From Treponema denticola (GTDB lineage Bacteria; Spirochaetota; Spirochaetia; Treponematales; Treponemataceae): a stretch of DNA of 64,000 nucleotides. Of this stretch, positions 1 through 9,116 are shown in pieces. A program made the translations under genes and the position numbers. Location: assembly GCF_024400535.1 (NCBI RefSeq), contig NZ_CP038800.1:1426001-1490000 (forward strand), read 5' to 3'. The stretch's first letter is position 1. The number at the start of each line of letters is the position of its first letter. A model generated the notes under the pieces. That model had not been told where the DNA came from, ran no database searches, and worked only from the letters and a program-made list of their open reading frames with translations.

Positions 1-269
1 AGATGGCTCCCAACGGCGAGCGTATAAGCGTTGCTCACTTTTTTGTCGGAGAGATTTACCGAAATACAAAAAAATATCACAAAGCCGATATTGCTTATTC
101 CATTTCAGTGCACTTGGAGCCTTCCAATTCTCTTTGGTGGTATAGGCTTGGAATTGTCCGTGAAGCGGCCGGAGAAAAAGAAGGTGCGATTGCAGCCTAT
201 CAAACGGCAGTAAAACTCCGCCCCGAGTTTAAGGAAGCAGCCGAAGCCCTCAAACGGGTAAAGATTTAA
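1..269 (+). CDS. TPR-repeat protein, C-terminal fragment (5' end outside window)
   Basis: The reading frame is open from the left edge, so only about the last 89 residues are visible. The methionine at base 3 need not be the true start. The visible part has two helical repeats with TPR spacing: an IYRNTKKYHKADIAYSISV-type helix pair, then a canonical LWWYRLGIVREAAGEKEGAI / A-AYQTAVKLRPEFKEAAEAL unit ending in a capping helix. TPR domains are protein-protein interaction scaffolds, and no partner can be inferred here. It stops immediately before the mfd start with no gap, so the two are probably co-transcribed. The TPR assignment is firm; the biological role is unknown. Confidence 0.8.
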   Translation, partial: MAPNGERISVAHFFVGEIYRNTKKYHKADIAYSISVHLEPSNSLWWYRLGIVREAAGEKEGAIAAYQTAVKLRPEFKEAAEALKRVKI

Positions 270-3200
270 ATGCCTCAGCCTCTAATAGATTCCTTACAAA
301 ATTCTATCCGCTCATGGAAGGACATGAAAGATGCCTTCGATGAGATAGATGAAAATTCTTATCCCTACAACATTACAGGAATTTCCGGAGGCCTTTTTGG
401 ATTTTTTTTAACGGAATATTTGTATACGACCCGTAAACCTGTCCTCGTGGTAGTTCCGACAGAAAAGGAAGCGGAGGCCGTAAGAGCCGACTTGGATTTT
501 TCCGGAATAGAAAATTTTGTGTTGCCTTGGTGGGGCTCTCTTGCCTATAGACCTATTTCGCCTACAGCTCCCGTCTTTTCCGAACGAGCCGAAGTGCTGA
601 TCCGCCTGCTTGAATCCGGGAATGAATCCTATACAAAAAACAAACCTCCGGTTTTTATTACCTGCCAGCGTTCCTTTTTAACTCCGGTTCCTCCGGCCGA
701 TTATTTAAAACAAAATAATGTAGAAATTACGGCAGGTTCAAGCCTTGATATTTTAAGCCTTGCGGAGCTTTTAAGCCTTTGGGGTTACATAAGAGTTCCG
801 CGTGTAAGCGTGAGAGGTGAGTTTGCCTTGCGGGGAGAGGTCTTGGATATCTGCCTTGCTTCCAATTCGGGTTCGGAAAAAACGGCTTACCGAATCCAAT
901 TTGATTTTGATAAGGTAGAAAAAATAAAGAGCTTTGATATAGCAAGCCAAGGTTCTTTAGAGGAATATAAAAAAATTAACTTCTATCCCGTAAAGGAAGT
1001 AATTTGGAATGATGAGCGTATTGACTGCTTGGAAAAAAATTTAAAAACCTATTCGGAATTTTCTGAAAGTATTTTAAAAATTATTGATGCCTTAAAAGAA
1101 TATAAAACATTTGAAGGAGAAGAAATTTTTTATCCTCTTGCGTTTCAAAAATCTTCTTCCGTTTTAGAATATGCGAAATTAAATAAGATTCCTGTTTTTT
1201 ATTCGGACTATGACAGACAAAAAAATTCTTCGGAAATTTTACTTAGAGAATATATGGGGCTTTATAAAAAAACCAAAACTCAATTTGATGAAAACGAAAA
1301 ACGAAAAGCCCTTATTTCTGAATATCCCGAACCTCAACGCATCTTACTTCAATTTGAAAGCAATGTACAAAAATATAATAAGTCTATTTATTTTAGAACT
1401 TTAGCCGAACAAGAAGATAAAAATAAAACTCTTAAATTTAAAACCGATCCTCCCCGCAGTTTTTTCGGGAACATAGTTTATTTACGCGAAGAATTAAATA
1501 ATCTTTTAAATGATGATTGGTCTATCTTCGTATTTGCTGAAAGCAATAATCAAGCCCTCCGTATCGAAGAAATTCTGCACGAAGACAGAATAAAAATTTT
1601 ACCTTATAACCTTTCAGGCGGCTTCGGTATTCCTGATCTAAAAATTTTGGTAATCCACGAAAACGAGATTTTCGGCCGCCGCCGAAGAATTCCAAAATCT
1701 GTAAAGACTGCAAAGAGTTCGGTTATCGATACATTTATCGAATTAAATCCGGGAGACTATGTTGTTCATGTAAATTACGGCATAGGAAAATTCCGCGGTA
1801 TCGAACGCGTTAAAATTTTAGATACGGAAAGGGATTATATAAATCTTTTATATGCAAATGATGAAACCGTTTTTATTCCGATTGAGCAGGCCGACCTTGT
1901 TCAGCGTTATATAGGAAACGAAGGAGAGGCTCCTCATCTCGATATCCTCGGCTCAAAGTCTTGGGAGAACAGAAAGAACAAGGTAAAAAAATCGGTTGAA
2001 GATATAGCCGCAAAACTCATCGACCTTTATTCTAAAAGAAAGGCGAGTATGGGCTTTGCTTTTCAAAAAGATGATGAATGGCAGACAGCTTTTGAAGCGG
2101 CTTTTCCTTATGAAGAAACCGATGACCAGCTTACCTGTATCGCCGAGGTAAAAGAGGACATGGAAAAACCTGTTCCCATGGATAGGCTTATCTGCGGAGA
2201 TGTAGGTTACGGTAAAACCGAAGTTGCAATGCGGGCTGCCTTTAAGGCCGTTATGAGCGGTAAGCAGGTTGCCTTTTTGTCGCCTACAACTATTTTGACC
2301 GAACAGCATTTTGAAACCTTAGACAAGAGGTTTAAAAACTTCCCCGTAAAGTTAGCCCGCCTTTCCCGCTTTGTTCCAAAGGGCGAACAAAAAAAAGTTT
2401 TGGAAAAATTAAAAAAAGGCGAAGTGGATATTTTAATCGGAACTCACCGCATAATTCAAAAAGATGTTGTCTTTAAGGATTTGGGTTTGATGATTGTCGA
2501 TGAAGAACAACGCTTCGGTGTTAAGGATAAGGAAAGATTAAAACAGATGAAGCACAATGTGGACTGTCTTTCCCTTTCTGCAACTCCCATTCCGCGAACC
2601 CTTCACATGTCGCTTTTAAAAATAAGGGACATGAGCGTAATTGCAACTCCTCCTCAAAACAGAAAACCTGTCGAGACGGTTATCGCCGAGTTCAATGCGG
2701 AAAAAGTTGCCGAAGTTATAAGACGGGAATCGGAGAGAGGCGGGCAGGTTTTTTATCTTCATAACAGGGTTGAAAGTTTGGATGAAACTCTTTTTATGCT
2801 TCAATCTCTTTTACCCGAGATTATGATTGAAACGGCACACGGCCAAATGTCTCCAAACCAACTGGAAGAAATTTTTGAGCGCTTTAGTTTGGGCGGTTTT
2901 CAAGTTTTAATTGCTACCACCATTATCGAAAACGGCATCGACATTCCGAATGCCAATACCATCATCATAGACCGAGCCGACATGTACGGCGTTTCCCAGC
3001 TTTATCAGTTGAGGGGAAGGGTAGGCCGCTCCGACAAAAAGGCCTATGCCTATCTTTTATATCCTGACGATAAGGCTCTTTCCGAAATTGCTATGAAGAG
3101 GCTTCAAGTTATTTCAGACTTTACCGAGCTCGGTTCCGGTTTTAAGATTGCGATGAAGGATATGGAAATAAGAGGAGCCGGAAATCTTTTGGGCAGGGAA

Positions 3201-3737
3201 CAATCGGGAGATATTTATTCCGTAGGCTTTGATTTATATTTGCGTCTTTTGGACGAGGCTGTTCAAAAACTTCAAAACCAAGATTATGAACCTGTTCAAG
3301 AATCCGTTATCGAGCTTGAGTATTCGGGTTTTATTCCCGATTCATATATTTCAAGTCCCGAAACCAAGATGGAAGTTTATAAAAAAATTGCAGCCGTTAA
3401 GGTGCAGGGAGACCTCGACAGGGTTTACTCCGAAATTCTTGACCGCTTCGGCCCTGCCCCCTCCGAAGTGGAAAGTCTTTTGGCTCTTTCAGAAATAAAA
3501 ATTATCTGCAATCATCTTTCTATTGCAAGTCTAAAAGAAAGAAAGGCTGCTGTCCGCATCGAGTTTGCCCGTGTATCAAAAATCTCTGTAGATAAACTTT
3601 TGCGTATGATAAAAGAATCCGCAGGCCGTGTAAGCCTTGACCCAAAAGCCCCGAATGTCCTCATCCTCCAAACCGGCAAAATCGGCTTAAAAGAAAAAAG
3701 CGAATTCATCCGCGAAAAACTCGGCAACTTGATGTAG
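270..3737 (+). CDS. mfd: Transcription-repair coupling factor Mfd
   Basis: A 1155-residue protein of normal Mfd length. Mfd is a DNA translocase that removes RNA polymerase stalled at lesions and recruits UvrA for nucleotide excision repair. The order of domains matches the family. A UvrB-like N-terminal module contains the RGEFALRGEVLDI segment near residues 180-195. A CarD-like RNA-polymerase-interaction domain begins at about residue 495 (GDYVVHVNYGIGKFRGIERV). The RecG-like helicase core has Walker A GDVGYGKT at 643-650 and Walker B DEEQ at 744-747, with a motif VI QLRGRVGRS further on. A TRCF C-terminal domain occupies roughly the last 150 residues. The start codon directly follows the stop of the TPR gene. 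No key motif appears missing. Confidence 0.97.
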   Translation: MPQPLIDSLQNSIRSWKDMKDAFDEIDENSYPYNITGISGGLFGFFLTEYLYTTRKPVLVVVPTEKEAEAVRADLDFSGIENFVLPWWGSLAYRPISPTAPVFSERAEVLIRLLESGNESYTKNKPPVFITCQRSFLTPVPPADYLKQNNVEITAGSSLDILSLAELLSLWGYIRVPRVSVRGEFALRGEVLDICLASNSGSEKTAYRIQFDFDKVEKIKSFDIASQGSLEEYKKINFYPVKEVIWNDERIDCLEKNLKTYSEFSESILKIIDALKEYKTFEGEEIFYPLAFQKSSSVLEYAKLNKIPVFYSDYDRQKNSSEILLREYMGLYKKTKTQFDENEKRKALISEYPEPQRILLQFESNVQKYNKSIYFRTLAEQEDKNKTLKFKTDPPRSFFGNIVYLREELNNLLNDDWSIFVFAESNNQALRIEEILHEDRIKILPYNLSGGFGIPDLKILVIHENEIFGRRRRIPKSVKTAKSSVIDTFIELNPGDYVVHVNYGIGKFRGIERVKILDTERDYINLLYANDETVFIPIEQADLVQRYIGNEGEAPHLDILGSKSWENRKNKVKKSVEDIAAKLIDLYSKRKASMGFAFQKDDEWQTAFEAAFPYEETDDQLTCIAEVKEDMEKPVPMDRLICGDVGYGKTEVAMRAAFKAVMSGKQVAFLSPTTILTEQHFETLDKRFKNFPVKLARLSRFVPKGEQKKVLEKLKKGEVDILIGTHRIIQKDVVFKDLGLMIVDEEQRFGVKDKERLKQMKHNVDCLSLSATPIPRTLHMSLLKIRDMSVIATPPQNRKPVETVIAEFNAEKVAEVIRRESERGGQVFYLHNRVESLDETLFMLQSLLPEIMIETAHGQMSPNQLEEIFERFSLGGFQVLIATTIIENGIDIPNANTIIIDRADMYGVSQLYQLRGRVGRSDKKAYAYLLYPDDKALSEIAMKRLQVISDFTELGSGFKIAMKDMEIRGAGNLLGREQSGDIYSVGFDLYLRLLDEAVQKLQNQDYEPVQESVIELEYSGFIPDSYISSPETKMEVYKKIAAVKVQGDLDRVYSEILDRFGPAPSEVESLLALSEIKIICNHLSIASLKERKAAVRIEFARVSKISVDKLLRMIKESAGRVSLDPKAPNVLILQTGKIGLKEKSEFIREKLGNLM

Positions 3738-3789
3738 GAAACTTAACCGCAAGGGCCGCTAAGAGCGCAAAGAGTTTTATGAATCTTAC

Positions 3790-3827
3790 TTGACAAATTA
3801 TTTACATATATTATAGAATATATTCTA
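3790..3827 (+). promoter_or_regulatory. Promoter with 14-bp palindromic operator candidate upstream of the CPBP pair
   Basis: A consensus -35 TTGACA (3790-3795) is followed 16 bp later by TATAGA (3812-3817), or 18 bp later by TAGAAT (3814-3819). Overlapping the -10 is a perfect 14-bp palindrome TAGAATATATTCTA (3814-3827), placed where a dimeric repressor would block polymerase. The promoter belongs to the tandem CPBP genes at 3901 and 4790. The promoter call is good; the operator role is inference from symmetry and position. Confidence 0.6.
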
Positions 3828-3851
3828 CTATGAGAAATAGAATATAAATAT

Positions 3852-5635
3852 TAAGATAAAAAATTCCTCAGGTGGTATATTCTTGAAAAGGAGCTTGTTT
3901 ATGGACAAAAAGAAAATAAAAGCTATTTTTGAGATTGCATGTTTGTACACTGTAGTTATGTTTTTTATATATTTTATGGGCAAATATGCTTCTTATATTG
4001 CTTATTATGTTTTTGCGGATCCATCAAACCGTAGTGAAACATATAAATCTTATGCATACCTTATTATGAGTGTATCTTTGTGTTTTATTTTACTTCTTAT
4101 TTTGTACCTTTGTAAATTAAAACTAAAAGATGTTATAAAATTTTCTAAATTTAATTTTGGTTTTGTTATAAGATTAGTTTTTATTCAACTGTCAATGCCT
4201 TTTATATTGAATATTAATTCTTCAAAAGATATAAGTTTAATTTTTAACAGTATTAAATTTTGGTTTGAAGCATTACAGGGTAAAAGACTTGTAATATATC
4301 AAACGCTATTTAAATCGCAAATTGACTTAAATTCTTTTATGCTTATGTATATTATTATTGTTGGACCTATAGTCGAAGAAATATTCTATAAGCATGTTAT
4401 TTATGATAAACTAAAAACTGTTACATCTGTCAGAATTGCTGCCATGATAACCGGCTTATTGTTTTTTTGCGGACATATGCCTTATTATGAACTAAAAATA
4501 AATATATTAAGTTTACTTTTTCTTGGTCTTTTAACTACCTATTGCTATGAAAAAACAAATACGGTCTGGACATCAATAATTATTCATTCTGCATATAATG
4601 CTTATGTTACATTTATACCTATAACTAAACTAGATTTACGTATATTAATTTATTTAACTTTTTTTGTTACTGCTCTCGTAATCATTACAATTGATGTTAT
4701 CAAATATGTAAAAGTGCGGAAAACTTTTAATGAAGTACAATAAGATAAAAAATTCCTCAGGTGGTATATTCTTGAAAAGGAGATTATTTATGGACAAAAA
4801 GAAGATAAAAGCTATTTTTGCGATTACAGGTCTGTATGTTTTATTTGTTTTTTTTGCATATTTTATGGGTAAATATGCTCCTTATATTGCTTACTATGGT
4901 TTTACGGATCCATCAAACCGTAGTGAAACATATAAATCTTATGCATACCTTATTATGAGTATATCTTTATGTTTTATTTTACTTCTTATTTTGTATCTTT
5001 GTAAATTAAAACTAAAAGATGTTATAAAATTTTCTAAATTTAATGTGATGTTTATAATAAAATTATGGATTTTTCAATATGCATTTATGTTTGTAACAAC
5101 TTTTATTTCATGGAATAATCTTGTATCTATTTTTAATGCCGTTAAATTTTGGTTTGAAGCATTGCAGGGTAAAAGAATTGTGATATATCAAACTATATTT
5201 AAACCGCAAATTAATATTGATTTTGGAGTTTTTTTTATTTTATACACAATAATACTGGGTCCTATAGTCGAAGAGTTATTTTATCGAGAAATTATTTATA
5301 ATAAATTAAAAAAAATAATTTCGATTAAACTTTCCATCGGTATAACTGCTGCCCTATATGCATTTTCTCATATTCGAAGTTTTACATTTAGTATGAATAT
5401 TATTTATCTTATGTTTCTCGGTATTTTTCTTACATATCTATACGAAAAAACCAAAAAAATTCTTGCGCCTATATGCTTACATATTATGTATAATGCTTTT
5501 AATACCCTTATTGCATGTTTAAAACAAGATTTTGCTATATTACTTTATCTTATTATGTTCGTTTCTGTTCTTATAATCCTGACAATTGATATTATCAAAT
5601 ATGTAAAAGTGCGGAAAACTTTTAATGAAGTACAA
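3852..5635 (+). repeat. Tandem duplication of an approximately 0.89-kb CPBP gene unit
   Basis: The 42-base leader that carries the Shine-Dalgarno is identical in both copies (3852-3893 and 4741-4782, offset 889 bp). It is followed by closely similar coding sequence. The central stretch (residues about 41-85) and the C-terminal VKVRKTFNEVQ segment are almost identical between copies, while the membrane helices between them have diverged. In the second leader copy the first three bases (TAA) are the stop codon of the first gene. The duplication therefore took leader plus gene as one unit. Confidence 0.9.
3901..4743 (+). CDS. CPBP-family intramembrane protease homologue, copy 1 (motif-1 Arg replaced by Lys)
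   Basis: A 280-residue polytopic membrane protein of the CPBP (CAAX protease and bacteriocin-processing/abi) family. ATG 3901 was chosen because AAAAGGAG lies 7 bases upstream; a TTG 18 bases earlier is in frame but lies inside the leader. Motif 1 reads EEIFYK at 159-164, where the family has EExxxR, so the arginine is replaced by lysine. Motif 2 FxxxH is present (F188-H192), as is motif 3 HxxxN (H229-N233). CPBP enzymes are membrane glutamate-type proteases used in prenyl-protein or bacteriocin maturation and self-immunity; the substrate here is unknown. It is followed immediately by a paralogous copy and appears to share its promoter. Confidence 0.8.
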   Translation: MDKKKIKAIFEIACLYTVVMFFIYFMGKYASYIAYYVFADPSNRSETYKSYAYLIMSVSLCFILLLILYLCKLKLKDVIKFSKFNFGFVIRLVFIQLSMPFILNINSSKDISLIFNSIKFWFEALQGKRLVIYQTLFKSQIDLNSFMLMYIIIVGPIVEEIFYKHVIYDKLKTVTSVRIAAMITGLLFFCGHMPYYELKINILSLLFLGLLTTYCYEKTNTVWTSIIIHSAYNAYVTFIPITKLDLRILIYLTFFVTALVIITIDVIKYVKVRKTFNEVQ

Positions 5636-5653
5636 ACCGATACTTTAGCTTAA
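4790..5653 (+). CDS. CPBP-family intramembrane protease homologue, copy 2
   Basis: A 287-residue paralogue of the preceding gene. ATG 4790 has AAAAGGAG 7 bases upstream, in a leader identical to that of copy 1; an upstream in-frame ATG at 4730 overlaps copy 1 and is unlikely. Here motif 1 is intact, EELFYR at 161-166. Motif 2 has Tyr in place of Phe (Y190-xxx-H194), and motif 3 HIMYN is present (H231-N235). This copy therefore looks like the better candidate for an active protease. The C-terminus is a few residues longer than in copy 1. Membrane location is inferred from about seven hydrophobic helices. Substrate unknown. Confidence 0.82.
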   Translation: MDKKKIKAIFAITGLYVLFVFFAYFMGKYAPYIAYYGFTDPSNRSETYKSYAYLIMSISLCFILLLILYLCKLKLKDVIKFSKFNVMFIIKLWIFQYAFMFVTTFISWNNLVSIFNAVKFWFEALQGKRIVIYQTIFKPQINIDFGVFFILYTIILGPIVEELFYREIIYNKLKKIISIKLSIGITAALYAFSHIRSFTFSMNIIYLMFLGIFLTYLYEKTKKILAPICLHIMYNAFNTLIACLKQDFAILLYLIMFVSVLIILTIDIIKYVKVRKTFNEVQTDTLA

Positions 5654-5702
5654 TACTAATGCTTTATTGATAAAATTTAACCGGATATTCTCAAAACAAT
5701 CT

Positions 5703-6278
5703 CTACACCTTAATCCCTAGCTCATCTATATCCAAGCCGGATTTTTGTTCAAAGTATTTTTTTAGTTCGATATGTTTATTCCATTTGTCTTGGGGATAAT
5801 AACCGTGGCGTTTTTTTACATCGCTCATTCTCTCTTCGATTTTTGCAGAACCTTGAGGGAGAGCGATGCTGTCGCATAGCTGAATGAGCCTGTCGTAATC
5901 GTCATATTCGTATTCCTCGATAAGCTTTTTTATTTTTTTATACGCTTCAGGACTGACATCGTTTTTGCCGATGTAGGTTTCTATTTTTTTTATAGAAAAA
6001 GAATGAGTTATACATACTCGGGCAGCCTCATCATAGCCTAATTTCATAAGATACTCATAACCGTCTATCACATGGGCAAGGGCTGTTACGCCTTCCCTCC
6101 GTCCTATATCGTGGAGGAGCCCCAAAATATAAGCCTTGTCGGGGTTTAAGTCCTTGCATGCGGAAGCGATTTTTTGCGCACACTTGGCTGCAACGATGGA
6201 GTGTTCTCTCCAAGGGCCGGGATTTTTTAAATAGGCTTCTTCAAGTAATCTTTCTGCTTCTTCTTTAGAAGGTAACAT
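5703..6278 (-). CDS. HD-domain phosphohydrolase
   Basis: A 191-residue soluble protein with a classic HD-domain metal site: H26 (WREHS), H56-D57 (LLHDIGRR), a further His at about 69 in LAHVIDGYEYL, His in CITHSF, and a distal Asp in LIQLCDSIA. This resembles small predicted HD hydrolases that act on nucleotides or other phosphomonoesters. The substrate cannot be deduced. It is separated from the preceding pmbA by a strong terminator, so it probably has its own promoter. Start at 6278 is the only reasonable ATG before the terminator region. Confidence 0.85.
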   Translation of the reverse strand: MLPSKEEAERLLEEAYLKNPGPWREHSIVAAKCAQKIASACKDLNPDKAYILGLLHDIGRREGVTALAHVIDGYEYLMKLGYDEAARVCITHSFSIKKIETYIGKNDVSPEAYKKIKKLIEEYEYDDYDRLIQLCDSIALPQGSAKIEERMSDVKKRHGYYPQDKWNKHIELKKYFEQKSGLDIDELGIKV

Positions 6279-6290
6279 TTTTTCCTCAAA

Positions 6291-6358
6291 AAAACCGCCT
6301 TGTGCTCAAGCCCTAGCTTTTTATAGAACTTGTAAGCTCGGCACATTAAGGCGGTTTT
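6291..6358 (-). terminator. Long structured intrinsic terminator after pmbA
   Basis: On the minus strand an outer stem (AAAACCGCCTT paired with AAGGCGGTTTT) is reinforced by GTGC/GCAC and encloses about 35 bases with further pairing potential (AGCTT/AAGCT or CAAG/CTTG). It is followed by seven T residues reading away from pmbA. The symmetric A/T flanks may let it act on the opposite strand too. The total stem-loop is unusually long for a simple terminator. Confidence 0.75.
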
Positions 6359-6375
6359 ATTAAAAATTTAAGAGT

Positions 6376-7683
6376 TTACTTTCCGGAAATTGTAATGCCT
6401 GTAGAATGCATCCACGGAACTATTGCGTTTCCGTAGTCTACTTTTTCTTTTGAAACGGAAATTATATCGCTGAACATCTTTACGATGTTTCCTGCTATCA
6501 TCGTTTCGGAAAGAGGTTTTGTAATTTCGCCGTTTTCGATGAGATAGGAGTTTTTTGCAACGCCCGAAAAGTCTCCGTTTGTGGCAGGGTTTCCGCCTGA
6601 AAAACGGCCGAGTAAAATTCCTTTTTTGATATTCTTAATCATATCGGCCTTTGCCGTATTTCCGCTTTCTATTATTAAGCCTTCTCCTCCCGAAACACAG
6701 CGCGGAAGGCCTGTTTTTTTGGAACCGTAAAACCCTAAAACAAAGTCTTTTAAAACGCCCTTTTCGATAAGTGTTTTGTTTTCGGCCTTAAAGCCGTCTC
6801 CGGTGTAAAGGCTTTCAAGTTCAGTGCCCGCCGGCTTTCGGGGAAACGAATGGAGGGTAAATAAATCCGATAATACTTTTTGGTTTAATTTATCCTTCCA
6901 AATAGAGGTGCCTGTAATGAGGGGCATATCTCCCATAAAAAGCCCCAGCATAGTACCTGCAAAATCTATCATACTCATAGGAGTTATAACTATGTCCCCT
7001 GTAAAGGAACCTGAAAGAGGGGCTGTAACCGTTTGCCCGCAGTTTTCCCTCATAATCTCATCGAGGTTTCCCCAGTCCTTTAAGGGCTTATCCAAGTTAA
7101 GGTGAGCGGCTCCGCTATAGTTAAAGCTGCTCGTACCATTGCCGTCTTTTGCGAAGAACATTGCCGTAAAATTGTATATGCCTGAGCTTTGCGTAAAGCG
7201 CACTCCGTTTGAGTTTGCAAAGTTTTGTTCGCTTCGTGTAAAGTCCAAAACACATTGGTTTAATTGTAAGGTAGGGTAGGCCGATTTTGTATAATCTAAA
7301 AATTCTTTTAGCCTCTCATACATTTTTTCGTTATTGGGTTCCGTATCGCCGTAGGAAAGAGTTTCTCCCTTTTGCATAGGTGAAATATCGTTCCCATCAT
7401 CTTTTTCGGAAGAACGAGAAAGGGAAACAGCCTTTGCTGCATTTTCTTTTAAGGCCTTTTCGCTTAAATCGTTTCCTGCAATATAGCCCTTTTTAGTTTC
7501 TACAAGGGAGGTCATTGCAACTGAGATATCAGTGGTACTCCTATAAAGGCTTAAACGGCCTGCATCAATATTCATTTCGCTTTTTACGCTTTTTGAAACC
7601 CTTGTTGTTGCCTTATCGGCTCCCTCTTTTTTAAGGGCATCCAAGATAAATTCCGCATGTTTTATTCCGTCAAATCCGCTCAT
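6376..7683 (-). CDS. pmbA: TldD/PmbA family protein, PmbA (TldE) type
   Basis: A 435-residue member of the TldD/PmbA family without the HExxxH zinc motif, the normal state for the PmbA (TldE) subunit. TldD and TldE form a heterodimeric metalloprotease that degrades unfolded or modified peptides; in enterobacteria it processes microcin B17 and CcdA. Recognisable family segments include SGGNPATNGDFSGVAKNSYL and the C-terminal PWMHSTGITISG. The start codon shares one base with the tldD stop (TAATG), so the two are translationally coupled and should be made in equal amounts. A strong terminator follows. Confidence 0.93.
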   Translation of the reverse strand: MSGFDGIKHAEFILDALKKEGADKATTRVSKSVKSEMNIDAGRLSLYRSTTDISVAMTSLVETKKGYIAGNDLSEKALKENAAKAVSLSRSSEKDDGNDISPMQKGETLSYGDTEPNNEKMYERLKEFLDYTKSAYPTLQLNQCVLDFTRSEQNFANSNGVRFTQSSGIYNFTAMFFAKDGNGTSSFNYSGAAHLNLDKPLKDWGNLDEIMRENCGQTVTAPLSGSFTGDIVITPMSMIDFAGTMLGLFMGDMPLITGTSIWKDKLNQKVLSDLFTLHSFPRKPAGTELESLYTGDGFKAENKTLIEKGVLKDFVLGFYGSKKTGLPRCVSGGEGLIIESGNTAKADMIKNIKKGILLGRFSGGNPATNGDFSGVAKNSYLIENGEITKPLSETMIAGNIVKMFSDIISVSKEKVDYGNAIVPWMHSTGITISGK

Positions 7684-9065
7684 TATTCCCGTCCTCCTAC
7701 TCCGATTTTACACTTGATTGCAGGTCCGCCCATTCCTACATTGATGAGCTGCTTTTTTCCGCACATGCCGGCATTGCTCCAACTCATATCGTCGCTTACC
7801 ATTGTTACGGTTTTAAGCATGTCGAAGGCTACTCCCGCTATAGTGCAGTCCTTTACGGCCCTGCCGATTTTTCCGTTTTTAATTTCATAACCGAGCACTA
7901 CACCGAACATAAATTCGCTTGTAGAATCGGCCTGCCCGTTCGATGAGCGTACAAAATAGTAGCCGTCATCGATGCTCGCTATCATGTCCTTGAGCTTATC
8001 CTTTCCGGGGAGGATTGCGGTGTTCCGCATACGCACCAAAGGCTCATCCGAAAACTCGTTTGCACGGGCGTTTCCTGTAGGATCTACCTTGAAGATGGCT
8101 GCCGACTGTTTGTTATGCATATAGGATCGTAAGATTCCGTCCTTGATTATAACGGCATCTTTTGCAGCAACTCCCTCATCGTCTATCCAAATCGGAACGG
8201 GACAGATTTTGCCGTTACACTCGTAGGCAAAGTCTACGAGTGTTACCAATGGAGTAGCAACTTCCTTATTCATAAAGTCTGCTGCAATGGAACCGGACAT
8301 TACAAAGTCCGATTCTGTGGTATGTCCTATCGCTTCATGGGCAAGAATACCTGCAAGGTCGGGGCCGAGGACAACATCGTGAATACCGGGCTTGGCATAG
8401 ACTCCGGCCGCCTTTTGTTTTAGGTTTTCAACCATTTCGTCTATTTTAGAATAGTAAAGATTAGGCTTATCGAAGAGGTTTTTAAATTGACCGTAGCCTC
8501 CGAATACATCGTAGAGGCCTATGGGCTGGCCTTCCGAAAGGAGCTTAAAGCTCATCATTAAATTTGCCCTTGAAATATAGGTATGGGCATCGGCCTTGTC
8601 CGAGGTAATAAGATGCCTTTCGGTTCCGTTGGCCGAGATGCTAAAAATTCTTGATTGAAGTTCGGGATATTTTTTTGCCGTGTAGTTTTCAAGGTCTTTT
8701 ATAAAGTCTATAGCTTCCTTTTGATCGGCATCCTTGGAAGGATCGTATTTTCCGTAGGTGCCTTGCCCCGTAAAGGCAGGAAGTTCAGCTTGACCGCTTC
8801 CCGTTTTTTTAGCTAAAAACTTAACGTTTTCGCTTGCCGATTTTATAGATGAGGCTATGGCCTCGTCCGTTTGTTCGGGTGATGAGGCAAAGCCCCATAC
8901 CCCATCCTTAAAAGAGCGGGCACAAACTCCGGCTTTTCGGGATTGAACATTGTTTATAAGATCACCGTTTAGGGCTGCTACCGACATAGCCGTGTTTTCT
9001 TGAACCCTAAGTTCGGTGTACTCCGAAAAAAGCCTCGCATGGCTCTTTAAATCATCAAATCTCAT
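7683..9065 (-). CDS. tldD: Metalloprotease TldD
   Basis: A 460-residue TldD protease subunit. The zinc motif HExxxH is HEAIGH at 243-248, and Cys435 (GMCGKKQL) is at the position of the third metal ligand known in E. coli TldD, so the catalytic site looks complete. The start is supported by GGAGG a few bases upstream (ATGGAGGTATGTCATG). It lies downstream of ptsH with a gap of about 50 bases and is coupled to pmbA by a one-base overlap. No peptide-natural-product precursor is visible nearby, so a housekeeping proteolysis role is more likely than toxin maturation. Confidence 0.95.
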   Translation of the reverse strand: MRFDDLKSHARLFSEYTELRVQENTAMSVAALNGDLINNVQSRKAGVCARSFKDGVWGFASSPEQTDEAIASSIKSASENVKFLAKKTGSGQAELPAFTGQGTYGKYDPSKDADQKEAIDFIKDLENYTAKKYPELQSRIFSISANGTERHLITSDKADAHTYISRANLMMSFKLLSEGQPIGLYDVFGGYGQFKNLFDKPNLYYSKIDEMVENLKQKAAGVYAKPGIHDVVLGPDLAGILAHEAIGHTTESDFVMSGSIAADFMNKEVATPLVTLVDFAYECNGKICPVPIWIDDEGVAAKDAVIIKDGILRSYMHNKQSAAIFKVDPTGNARANEFSDEPLVRMRNTAILPGKDKLKDMIASIDDGYYFVRSSNGQADSTSEFMFGVVLGYEIKNGKIGRAVKDCTIAGVAFDMLKTVTMVSDDMSWSNAGMCGKKQLINVGMGGPAIKCKIGVGGRE

Positions 9066-9116
9066 GACATACCTCCATAAAAAGGTTTTGTAGGAAATAT
9101 TAATTTCCGAAAAATT

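Noticed and set aside
4730..4789. Upstream start at 4730 for CPBP copy 2
   Set aside because: It overlaps the end of copy 1 and lies in the duplicated leader; ATG 4790 has the Shine-Dalgarno and matches copy 1.
6824..7105. Plus-strand open frames inside pmbA, tldD, recN and similar long genes
   Set aside because: They are antisense shadows with no ribosome-binding sites or domain signals.
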